DNA from: an uncultured Alphaproteobacteria bacterium
GTDB lineage: Bacteria > Pseudomonadota > Alphaproteobacteria > Micavibrionales > Micavibrionaceae
DNA length: 18,300 bases
NCBI GenBank assembly: GCA_934538895.1
Contig: CAKTCH010000007.1
Coordinates: forward strand, 1-18,300
Direction: 5' to 3'
Part shown: positions 1 through 6,568 of the stretch, one piece after another
Numbering within the stretch: the first letter of the stretch is position 1
How the letters are laid out: every line of letters begins with the position of its first letter
Notes under the pieces: generated by a model
The model's database searches: none
What the model was told of the DNA's origin: nothing
Seen by the model: only the letters and a program-made list of their open reading frames with translations
Made by a program: the position numbers and the translations under genes

Positions 1-2
1 TG

Positions 3-41
3 CCGGGTGGCCTGACCCAAAGCGGGCCACCCGGTTTTTTT
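3..41 (+). terminator. Strong rho-independent terminator of an upstream gene outside the window
   Basis: A 10-base-pair GC-rich perfect stem (CCGGGTGGCC at 3-12 pairing with GGCCACCCGG at 25-34) closes a 12-base loop and is followed directly by seven T residues (35-41). This is a textbook intrinsic terminator for transcription entering from the left. It isolates the tolC-like gene, which must therefore use a promoter between about 42 and 312. Confidence 0.9.
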
Positions 42-55
42 AACGATTTGGTTTT

Positions 56-73
56 TATATTATTCATAATATA
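56..73. promoter_or_regulatory. AT-rich perfect palindrome in the tolC upstream region (possible operator)
   Basis: Positions 56-63 (TATATTAT) and 66-73 (ATAATATA) form a perfect 8-base inverted repeat around the two bases TC. It lies 240 bases before the tolC start, in the 271-base non-coding stretch 42-312. In the rest of that stretch I see only weak -10-like boxes (CATAAT at 155-160 and 226-231; CATAAA at 192-197 with TTGCTT at 169-174), and no convincing sigma-70 promoter, RNA gene or small ORF. The palindrome could be a regulator site or a remnant of AT-rich promoter DNA; function is inferred only. Confidence 0.3.
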
Positions 74-312
74 TGAGAAGATTCTTTCTGTCGCTTTTTC
101 TTGCACAGAAGCGGATTTTTCTTTAAGCAGGGGCCTGTTAAGCTCTTGAAAGGACATAATCTTAAGGGTTGCTTTTGTGGCCCGAAAGCGTCATAAATAA
201 AGAGCTTTTCTGGGGGGAATGTTGCCATAATCTGTCTTGGCTTTGGCGCCGGTCTTTCCCGCGTATGTATGAATTTCAGTTCGCATTTAAAGACTTTAAG
301 AAGGTGTATGTC

Positions 313-1743
313 ATGAGAACATCCTTAACACTCCGTAAGCTGGCTGTTAGCGTTTCCTGCGCGGCCCTGCTCTCACTGTCATCCGGCGCGATGGCTCAAG
401 ATGCCACACCGATGCCGATGGACGCGATGCCCGCCGTGGCGGCAGCGCCTGTGGCTGCGGCATATCCGACAACCAATCCGCGCCAGATGGATTTGCGCAA
501 CGCGGTTGCCATCGGCATTTCCACGAACCCGGAAACGGGCGTCGTGCAGAATAACCGCCGCGCGACCGATGAAGAACTGCAACAGGCAAAAGGCCTTTAT
601 CGCCCGTCGGTCGATTTCCGCGCCGATACAGGTTACGAATATAGTGACGATCCGGGCACACGCGCCGGTACCGGCGACGACACCGAAAGCATGTGGCGCA
701 AAGAGGCCGGCATCACGCTGACCCAGATGCTGTTCGACGGTTTCGAAACCAAGTACGAAAACAAGCGCCAGCAAGCGCGCGTTCTTTCTGCTTCCCGCCG
801 CGTGGGCGAATCCGCGGAGCTGACGGGTCTTGCGATCGTTGAAGCTTACCTTGACGTGATGCGCCAGCGCGAACAGCTGAAGATTGCCCGCGATAATGTG
901 GCGGCCCATATCACATTGCTGGATCAGATCACGGACAGCGCTCAGGCTGGCCGCACGACCGATGCCGACGTTCAGCAAGGTAATGCGCGTCTGGCGTCCG
1001 CCCGCGCGCTTGAGGCTAACGTACGCGAAGCGCTGCGCGTTGCCGAAGCGTCCTTCATCCGCGAAGTAGGCGATCCGCCGCAGGATCTGGTAATGCCGAT
1101 GGTGCCGGTTTCCGCTTTGTCTCAGGATGTCGAACGCGAAGTGAAGCTGGCTTTGCATCAAAGCCCGACCATCGGTATCTTCGAGGCTGATATCGACGTG
1201 GCTCATGCCGAGTTTCAGGGTTCCAAATCCACCATGTATCCGCAGGTCGATCTGCAACTGAATGCGCGTACAGGTCATGATCTGGGCGGCGTCGATGGCC
1301 GCGACACCAGCGCTTCGGCTCTGGCGGTGGTGAACTGGAACCTTTATCGCGGCGGTATCGATACGGCCCGCGTGAAAGAGCATATCAACCGCGAAGCGCA
1401 AGCCAAGGAAGCCCGCGCCGATGCGGCCCGTCAGGTTGAAAACGACGTGCGCACTACATGGGCCAGCATGGTTTCCGCCGGCGAACGCGCCCGTCAGTTC
1501 ACCTCGCAAGTGGCGGCGAACACCGAAGTCGTGCGTTCCTATAAGGATCAGTTCGACCTCAACCGCCGCACACTGCTTGACGTGCTGGATTCCCAGAACG
1601 AACTGTTCGTATCCCGCAGCAATCTCGTGAACGCCGAGTTTCTGGAAATGTTCGCGGTTTATCGTTTGCTGGCGCTGAAAGGCGATATGCTTAAAACGCT
1701 GGACGTGCCGCTGCCGCGCGAATCCGATCCGGCAAAGATGTAA
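313..1743 (+). CDS. TolC family outer-membrane protein of a type I secretion system (LapE/AggA-like)
   Basis: Forms the outer-membrane and periplasmic exit duct of a type I secretion system. The ATG at 313 is preceded by AAGG (301-304) at 8-base spacing. It begins a clear Sec signal peptide: Arg/Lys-rich start, hydrophobic core, AMA|Q cleavage near residue 28. In-frame codons upstream (from a TTG at 169) would bury that signal, so I reject them. A Met/Ala/Pro-rich linker (about residues 29-58) precedes two outer-membrane-efflux repeats typical of TolC. The segment ending NRRTLLDVLDSQNELF (about 415-430) is a recognisable hallmark of type I secretion TolC proteins. The length of 476 residues is normal. 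The gene is followed by its own terminator, so it is a separate unit from the exporter and adaptor genes downstream. The family is secure; the secreted partner is not known from this window. Confidence 0.9.
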   Translation: MRTSLTLRKLAVSVSCAALLSLSSGAMAQDATPMPMDAMPAVAAAPVAAAYPTTNPRQMDLRNAVAIGISTNPETGVVQNNRRATDEELQQAKGLYRPSVDFRADTGYEYSDDPGTRAGTGDDTESMWRKEAGITLTQMLFDGFETKYENKRQQARVLSASRRVGESAELTGLAIVEAYLDVMRQREQLKIARDNVAAHITLLDQITDSAQAGRTTDADVQQGNARLASARALEANVREALRVAEASFIREVGDPPQDLVMPMVPVSALSQDVEREVKLALHQSPTIGIFEADIDVAHAEFQGSKSTMYPQVDLQLNARTGHDLGGVDGRDTSASALAVVNWNLYRGGIDTARVKEHINREAQAKEARADAARQVENDVRTTWASMVSAGERARQFTSQVAANTEVVRSYKDQFDLNRRTLLDVLDSQNELFVSRSNLVNAEFLEMFAVYRLLALKGDMLKTLDVPLPRESDPAKM

Positions 1744-1767
1744 CGGCCGCCGTTGAAACGTTTAAAG

Positions 1768-1793
1768 AACCCCGGTGAAAGCCGGGGTTTTTA
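1768..1793 (+). terminator. Rho-independent terminator after the tolC-like gene
   Basis: AACCCCGG (1768-1775) pairs with CCGGGGTT (1782-1789) around a TGAAAG loop, and the T run continues to 1792. It sits 25 bases after the tolC stop codon. It should end most tolC transcripts before the exporter gene, implying separate transcription of the two parts of the secretion system. Confidence 0.9.
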
Positions 1794-1861
1794 TATTGAG
1801 GCCGTAAATTTAATCTTATGCCAAATAACCATGTGTTAGGATATGCGGCGTATACTTGTTC

Positions 1862-1870
1862 TGGTATAAT
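1862..1870 (+). promoter_or_regulatory. Extended -10 promoter candidate for the ABC exporter-adaptor operon
   Basis: TGGTATAAT carries a perfect -10 hexamer (1865-1870) with the TG dinucleotide of an extended -10 element at 1862-1863. No good -35 hexamer lies at 16-18 bases, which is tolerated by extended -10 promoters. It lies between the tolC terminator and the exporter gene. Transcription would start near 1877, giving a leader of about 195 bases that contains the palindromic repeat. Confidence 0.5.
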
Positions 1871-1877
1871 ATTTCGC

Positions 1878-2019
1878 GGGTATGTATTTAACTGAACGTC
1901 ATTGCGAGGAGGCCTTCTGGCCGCCCAAGCAATCCAGAAATTTTAAGATTTACGCCATTCTGGATTGCTACGCTGCGCTCGTAATGAGAAAACATCGTTG
2001 TTCAGTCAAATATATGCCT
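1878..2019. repeat. Nested palindromic interspersed repeat (MITE/REP-like) in the exporter leader
   Basis: Three inverted-repeat layers are visible. The inner GCAATCCAGAA (1929-1939) is a perfect match to TTCTGGATTGC (1958-1968). The middle TCATTGCGAG (1899-1908) pairs with CTCGTAATGA (1978-1987), one mismatch. The outer arms 1878-1897 and 2000-2019 share ACTGAAC/GTTCAGT exactly, with only four mismatches over 20 bases. The inner and middle motifs resemble the short palindromic repeats scattered through many Rickettsiales-like and other bacterial genomes (knowledge from memory, not searched). Any ORF across it, such as one from 1882 reading HCEEAFWPPKQS, is the kind of spurious translation these repeats produce. 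The outer arms could be flanking sequence or part of the element. In RNA the whole would form a long stem just before the exporter ribosome-binding site. Confidence 0.7.
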
Positions 2020-2071
2020 GCAAAATATTTCTTATTTTTTTCAAGAATTCTCCCGCCACAGGATCGTTACC

Positions 2072-4402
2072 GTGATACCATCGAAACCCGGCCCGTCTTC
2101 CGCCCCGCAGCCAGAGGGCATTAATATTTCCGTGGAACCGGCTCCAGCGGCAGCGGGGCCGAAACCGGGCAAGGTCGATGCCGGCGCTACATGGCCGCTC
2201 GAAGCCGAGCGCATGGGGCTTCATTATCCGCAAATCGAATGTTTGCGCCTGATGGCCGGTCATTTTGGCCGCCGCGCCAGTACGCAAGCGCTGATCGCCG
2301 GTTTGCCGTTGGGCAAAATGGGTGTTACGCCGCAACTTTTCATGCGCGCCGCCGAACGCACCGATCTTTCGGCGCGGCTGGTGGAACGTTCGCTTCCGGC
2401 ATTGGCGATTGCGCCGATACTGCCCTGCGTTCTGGTACTGGGGGCGGGGCAGGCCTGCATCGTCTGGGATGTCAAATGGCCGGAAAAACATCCGCCGCGA
2501 AAAGATCCGGGGCAGAAAGCCAGCGCTCATCCTGAAACATCGTTCGTGGTAGAGTTTCCCGAGACGGAAGGCCAGCGCCAGACGATCGCTCTGGACGCGC
2601 TTAACGCGCTTTACAGCGGCTATGCCTTCTTCATCTCTCCCGTGGCGCGTGCCGACGACCGCGTCGGTCCGTCGGAGATCGACAACGCCCGCGACTGGTT
2701 CTGGGGCGCGCTCAAGCAAAGCAAGCGCATCTATCAGGAAGTCGTGCTCGCGGCGGTGATGATCAACCTGTTCGCCCTCGCCAGCCCGCTTTATGTGATG
2801 AACGTTTACGACCGCGTGGTGCCGAACAGCGCGTGGGCGACGCTCTGGGTGCTTTCAGCCGGCGTGATGATCGTTTACCTGTTCGATTTACTGATGAAGA
2901 GCCTGCGCGCTCATTTCCTCGATATCGCGGGCCGCAAGGCCGATATAAAAGTATCGGCGCAGCTTTTCGAACAGATGCTCGGCATGACCATGACCGCGCG
3001 CCCGGCCAGCGCCGGCATCCTCGCCAGCAATATGCGTGAGTTCGAGGGGTTGCGCGATTTCTTCACCTCCGCGACCATGGTGGCGATGATCGACCTGCCC
3101 TTTACGCTCCTGTTCATCGTCATCGTGGCGGTCGTCGGCGGCCCGATCGCGTTCATTCCGCTGGTGGCGGTGCCTATCGTCGTGCTGATGGGCTATGTAC
3201 TGCAACGGCCCCTGCAAAAGATCACCCGCGAATCGCTGAATGAAAGCGCGCTTAAGAACGCGCTGCTGTTCGAAACGATTTCCGGCCTTGAAACCATCAA
3301 AGTGCAGGCCGCTGAAGGCAACGTCCAGCGGCGCTGGGAAGAACTGACGGTCAAGTCTTCCGATACATCGGTAAAGATGCGCCGCCTGTCGGCTTTCGCG
3401 CTAAATATGTCGGGCTTTATCCAGCAGGCGGTCAGCGTGTTTGTCGTGATACTGGGGGTCTGGCTGATTACCGAGGGGCAAATCTCCATGGGCGCGCTGA
3501 TCGCCTGCGTCATGCTGACGGGCCGCGCCATGGCGCCGCTGACGCAAGTCGCAGGCCTGCTGACGCGTATGAACCAGTCGCGCGAATCGTTGCGCCAGCT
3601 CGATGAAATGATGAAAAAACCGGTCGAGCGCGCGGCGGGGAAACATTTCATTCCCATGCCCGCGCTCGATGGCCGCGTCGATTTCCGCGATGTGGTCTTT
3701 CATTATCCGGGACAGACTGTTCCCGCGCTCAAGAATATCAGCTTCTCCGTCGCGCGCGGCGAGCGCGTGGGCATTATCGGCGCCGTCGGCTCCGGCAAAA
3801 CCACGCTCGAACGCCTGCTGCTCAATCTTTACCAGCCGGACAGCGGTTCGGTGCAGATCGATGGCGCCGATGTGCGCCAGATCGATCCGGGCGACCTGCG
3901 CCGTTCGGTGGGGGCCGTCCAGCAAAGTCCGAACCTGTTCTATGGTACGGTACGCGAGAATATCACCATGGGCCATGAAATGGCGTCCGAACGTTCCGTC
4001 CTGCGCGCGGCGGAGCTTTCCGGCGTGCTGGAATTCCTGCGCGATTCACAGCACGGGCTGGATACGCAGGTGGGTGAGCGCGGCGAGGCGCTTTCCGGCG
4101 GCCAGCGTCAGGCCGTCGCCATCGCGCGCGCGCTGCTTTACGATCCGCCGATCCTGATTATGGACGAACCGACGGCGTCGATGGACCCGGCATCGGAGAA
4201 CCGCCTGCTCAAGCGCCTGATACAGATCTGCTTTAACAAGACGACGATCCTGATCACGCATAAAGGCTCGATGCTGGGGCTGGTCGACAAGCTGATCCTG
4301 ATGGATCGGGGCAAGCTGGTCGATTTCGGGCCCAAGGATGAGATCATTCAAAGGCTACAGGCCCGCCAATACGGCACCAGTGCCGAACAGACAGATATTT
4401 AA
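2072..4402 (+). CDS. Type I secretion ABC transporter/permease, LapB/LssB type, with degenerate C39-like domain
   Basis: Inner-membrane ATPase that drives one-step export of a large protein through the adaptor and TolC. The start is GTG at 2072, with AGGA (2060-2063) at 8-base spacing. Domain order in the 776 residues: a Pro/Ala-rich leader (1-40); a C39 peptidase-like domain (about 45-190) without the DCG-type cysteine motif, so probably a non-cleaving substrate-docking domain; a membrane domain with several hydrophobic segments (about 223-485); then the nucleotide-binding domain. The latter has Walker A GAVGSGKT (570-577), Q-loop near 618, signature LSGGQ (674-678), Walker B ILIMDE (694-699) and His730 of the H-loop, so ATPase activity looks intact. 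The adaptor follows after 11 bases, indicating an operon. The gene resembles LapB/LssB exporters of giant adhesins and RTX proteins; the substrate is unknown. Confidence 0.92.
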   Translation: MIPSKPGPSSAPQPEGINISVEPAPAAAGPKPGKVDAGATWPLEAERMGLHYPQIECLRLMAGHFGRRASTQALIAGLPLGKMGVTPQLFMRAAERTDLSARLVERSLPALAIAPILPCVLVLGAGQACIVWDVKWPEKHPPRKDPGQKASAHPETSFVVEFPETEGQRQTIALDALNALYSGYAFFISPVARADDRVGPSEIDNARDWFWGALKQSKRIYQEVVLAAVMINLFALASPLYVMNVYDRVVPNSAWATLWVLSAGVMIVYLFDLLMKSLRAHFLDIAGRKADIKVSAQLFEQMLGMTMTARPASAGILASNMREFEGLRDFFTSATMVAMIDLPFTLLFIVIVAVVGGPIAFIPLVAVPIVVLMGYVLQRPLQKITRESLNESALKNALLFETISGLETIKVQAAEGNVQRRWEELTVKSSDTSVKMRRLSAFALNMSGFIQQAVSVFVVILGVWLITEGQISMGALIACVMLTGRAMAPLTQVAGLLTRMNQSRESLRQLDEMMKKPVERAAGKHFIPMPALDGRVDFRDVVFHYPGQTVPALKNISFSVARGERVGIIGAVGSGKTTLERLLLNLYQPDSGSVQIDGADVRQIDPGDLRRSVGAVQQSPNLFYGTVRENITMGHEMASERSVLRAAELSGVLEFLRDSQHGLDTQVGERGEALSGGQRQAVAIARALLYDPPILIMDEPTASMDPASENRLLKRLIQICFNKTTILITHKGSMLGLVDKLILMDRGKLVDFGPKDEIIQRLQARQYGTSAEQTDI

Positions 4403-4413
4403 GGTTCAAGCTT

Positions 4414-5847
4414 ATGGCACAGACATCGAAGAAACCGTCAAAGAAACCTGACGCGGAAAAGCGGAAGAAGCGTGACGCCTATCTAAATCAAAATGACGAA
4501 TGGGCACGCATACAGGCCGATTGGGCAAAAACCCAGCTTGAGAAGATGCAGGCGCGCGCCGACAGATTTTTCGTGACCGATGAAGATTTGCCGTTGCACC
4601 ATCATATCCTGTTGATGTCGGTCGCGGCGTTCTTCCTCCTGTTTATCGTCTGGGCGAACTTTGCCACGCTGGATGAAGTCACGCGCGGGCAGGGCCGGGT
4701 CATCCCTTCCAGCGAGATCCAGCAATTGCAAAGCCTTGAGGGCGGCATCGTCGATGAATTCCTGGTCAAGGAAGGCGGGGAAGTGAAGGCCGGCCAGCTT
4801 CTCTTGCGCCTGCGCGATATTCAGGCGTCTTCGGATCTCGGTTCCAACCAGAAACGGGTGCTGGGCCTTCAGGCGAAAATCGCGCGCCTGCAAGCCGAGT
4901 CGGAAGGAAAGACGACGCCCGATTTCCCGCAAACCGTTATGAAGGGCGTGCCGGAAAGCGTGAGCGAGGAACTGAATACCTTTCGCGCCAATCAGGCCAA
5001 CCTGCAAAACCAACTGGTCGTGACCGAACAACAACTGGCGCAGCGCCGTCAGGAGATCAGCGAATTGCGTGGCCGGATCGGCGATGTGCGCTCGGTGATC
5101 GCGCTGGCGCGTCAGGAAATGGAAACCATCCGTCCGCTGGTGGAACGCGGTTCGGCACCGAAACTGGAATTGCTGCAAAAGGAACGCGATCTGAAAGAGC
5201 GCCAGACGGAGCTGAACAGCCTCGAATCATCTGTGCCGCGTATTCAGGCGACGATTACGGAAGCGGAAGCCCGCATTAAAGAAGTGCGCAGCTCTTTCCA
5301 GGCGCAGGCGCAAACCGAACTGGCCGCCACGCAGATCGAGCTGAATTCCCTTGGGGAAACGCTGGGCGCGTTGCAGGATCGTAAAACCCGTACCGAAATC
5401 AAATCGCCGGTCAACGGCTATGTGAAAGATATCACCGTCAGCACCGTCGGCGGCGTGGTGCAGCCGGGCATGGTTCTGGTCGAGATCGTGCCCAAGGACG
5501 ATCAACTGCTGGTGGAAGCTGAAATCCGCCCCTCGGATATCGCCTTCCTGCATCCGGGTCAGAAGGCCGTAGTCAAGATCACGGCTTATGATTTTTCGAT
5601 TTATGGCGGGCTGCAGGGGGAAGTGGTCGATATCTCTGCCGATACCATTACCAATGCCAAGGACGAGAAGGTTTATCGCGTGCGCGTGCGCACCGATGAG
5701 ACGACCCTTAAACGCAAGAACGAAGTCCTGCCGATCATTCCCGGCATGGTGGCCAGCGTCGATATCCTGACAGGCAAAAAAACTGTGATGGAATATTTGA
5801 TGAAGCCGATCGTGAAAACGCTGAATGAATCGCTGGGTGAAAGATAA
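4414..5847 (+). CDS. HlyD family type I secretion periplasmic adaptor subunit (LapC-like)
   Basis: Membrane fusion protein bridging the ABC exporter and the TolC channel. The ATG at 4414 has AAGG (4401-4404) overlapping the exporter stop codon at 9-base spacing, so the two genes are cotranscribed and probably translationally coupled. The 477 residues comprise a long Lys-rich cytoplasmic N-terminus (1-60) and one transmembrane helix (about 63-83). These are followed by the lipoyl-type half motif beginning TRGQGRVIPS (90-99), a long heptad-rich coiled coil (about 140-300), then the second lipoyl half and beta-barrel with KSPVNGYV near 330. The C-terminal region PGMVASVDILTGKKTVMEYL is the usual HlyD signature region. 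The length is typical. The 18-base gap to the convergent gene leaves no room for a separate terminator. Family assignment is secure. Confidence 0.93.
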   Translation: MAQTSKKPSKKPDAEKRKKRDAYLNQNDEWARIQADWAKTQLEKMQARADRFFVTDEDLPLHHHILLMSVAAFFLLFIVWANFATLDEVTRGQGRVIPSSEIQQLQSLEGGIVDEFLVKEGGEVKAGQLLLRLRDIQASSDLGSNQKRVLGLQAKIARLQAESEGKTTPDFPQTVMKGVPESVSEELNTFRANQANLQNQLVVTEQQLAQRRQEISELRGRIGDVRSVIALARQEMETIRPLVERGSAPKLELLQKERDLKERQTELNSLESSVPRIQATITEAEARIKEVRSSFQAQAQTELAATQIELNSLGETLGALQDRKTRTEIKSPVNGYVKDITVSTVGGVVQPGMVLVEIVPKDDQLLVEAEIRPSDIAFLHPGQKAVVKITAYDFSIYGGLQGEVVDISADTITNAKDEKVYRVRVRTDETTLKRKNEVLPIIPGMVASVDILTGKKTVMEYLMKPIVKTLNESLGER

Positions 5848-5865
5848 AGGGGCGGGCTGCCGTTG

Positions 5866-6240
5866 TTATCTTTCCAGGATCCATGCTATCGCCTGCTCTT
5901 TTTCATCAAGCTCGAAATACCTGATCTCGGCGTTCGTGATCGGTTGCAACATTTTCATCATCAGCATGCGGCTGTCGGGTGCGTTCACATAGGCGAGACG
6001 GCGCGCTTTGCGGCTGAATTGCGAGATATGCCTGAAGCTTAAATCCGCGGCCTCGCGGCTCCATCCTTTGAATGTCTCGTCATAAAGTATATAGGAACTG
6101 TAATAACCATACGTCCCGACGGTCTGCTCCACGCGGTCGCCAAGATTCCTGGCGAAATCTTCAGCCGTGACCATGCCGCTCAGCCGCACGCACACTGCCG
6201 TGTCTGTGGTTTCGGGAAGGACGGTAACCGTTTCTGCCAT
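5866..6240 (-). CDS. SpoIIAA-like (STAS-fold) small protein
   Basis: A 124-residue cytoplasmic protein with no signal peptide or membrane segment. The pattern matches the SpoIIAA-like family (Pfam PF11964). It has an initial strand (VTVLPETTDTAVCVRLSG) followed by an acidic helix start (TAEDF), then a central strand with aromatic residues ending FKGW (57-60). Next come a helix rich in Arg, the strand RRLAYVN (80-86), and a C-terminal IRYFELDEKEQAIAWI (106-121), very typical of the family's RYF-D..EEA.AWL end. Biochemical function in this family is poorly known; some members are proposed to bind lipids or act as anti-anti-sigma-like scaffolds. The ribosome-binding site is weak (AGAAG upstream). 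It is convergent with the adaptor gene and divergent from thrS, so it is probably monocistronic. Assignment is from sequence pattern, not a search. Confidence 0.75.
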   Translation of the reverse strand: MAETVTVLPETTDTAVCVRLSGMVTAEDFARNLGDRVEQTVGTYGYYSSYILYDETFKGWSREAADLSFRHISQFSRKARRLAYVNAPDSRMLMMKMLQPITNAEIRYFELDEKEQAIAWILER

Positions 6241-6300
6241 GTTCTTCTTTCTGCTTCTTTATCCATGCCAGCGCCCGGGGCAGCTTACCTTCAGGGCAGG

Positions 6301-6321
6301 ACCGGGTTTGCGCTTCCCGGT
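6301..6321. promoter_or_regulatory. Inverted repeat between the SpoIIAA-like gene and thrS
   Basis: ACCGGG (6301-6306) and CCCGGT (6316-6321) are a perfect 6-base inverted repeat with a 9-base spacer, flanked by CAGG/CCTG a few bases out. It sits in the divergent intergenic region, 60 bases upstream of the start of the minus-strand gene and 26 bases before the predicted thrS -35. It could be an operator shared by both genes or a hairpin in the leader of the minus-strand gene. There is no T run, so it is not a good terminator. Confidence 0.25.
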
Positions 6322-6346
6322 ATCTATCCTGTTATCCCATTCCTAA

Positions 6347-6376
6347 TTGATATAAGGGCGCAGCTGGTTTTATAAC
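6347..6376 (+). promoter_or_regulatory. Sigma-70-type promoter candidate for thrS
   Basis: TTGATA (6347-6352) and TATAAC (6371-6376), each five of six to consensus, are separated by 18 bases. An inverted repeat TGGTT (6365-6369) / AACCA (6380-6384) brackets the -10 box and could be an operator. Transcription would start near 6383, leaving a leader of about 185 bases to the preferred thrS start. Confidence 0.5.
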
Positions 6377-6383
6377 ATTAACC

Positions 6384-6568
6384 AAAAGAATATAGGGGGG
6401 AGGTCAGGGTAAAATCAAACACTAAACTTTATATGAGCTACTGATAATAAAGGGAAAACTGAAATGCCCGCGTTGCGGCGGCTCTTGCGCGGCGCACAAG
6501 GTTTTTGGTATGAAAAATCAGGAAATACTTATATAAATCAGGTAAGCTCATTATCCGGAAAGATTGCC
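6384..6568 (+). other. Long thrS leader with two possible start sites and an orphan Shine-Dalgarno-like run
   Basis: The stretch holds a purine run with GGGGGGAGG (6395-6403) that has no start codon at a useful distance. It also holds an ATG at 6464 preceded by AGGGA at 8-base spacing, which would extend ThrS by 35 residues. A tiny ORF starts at ATG 6510 behind AAGG and reads MKNQEILI before a stop. In E. coli the thrS leader folds into a tRNA-Thr-like operator bound by ThrRS; I cannot see a clear copy of that here, but the length and complexity allow regulation. The extension codons are GC-rich and unlike any ThrRS N-terminus I recognise. Confidence 0.35.

Noticed and set aside
169..312. 48-codon N-terminal extension of the tolC-like gene from TTG 169
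   Set aside because: It would place an odd Trp/Cys-rich segment before a normal signal peptide, and ATG 313 has a good ribosome-binding site.
379..1509. Long open frame (376 codons) antisense to the tolC-like gene
   Set aside because: It lies opposite a gene with clear family motifs. High GC and codon bias commonly leave such open antisense frames, and its protein shows no recognisable domain or ribosome-binding site.
1882..2124. 80-codon frame across the palindromic repeat
   Set aside because: Most of it is translation of the repeat (HCEEAFWPPKQS type) and it overlaps the start of the exporter gene; no ribosome-binding site.
2185..2640. Exporter N-terminal domain as an active C39 leader peptidase
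   Set aside because: The catalytic DCG-type cysteine motif at the start of C39 domains is absent (the segment reads YPQIECLRLMAGHFG), so a degenerate docking domain is more likely.
6433..6444. ATG AGC TAC TGA behind the GGGGGGAGG run
   Set aside because: Only three codons, and the ATG is about 30 bases from the purine run, too far to be served by it.
6510..6536. Eight-codon leader peptide (MKNQEILI) before thrS
   Set aside because: It has an AAGG upstream but contains no threonine codons and no attenuator-like terminator follows; kept only as part of the leader description.
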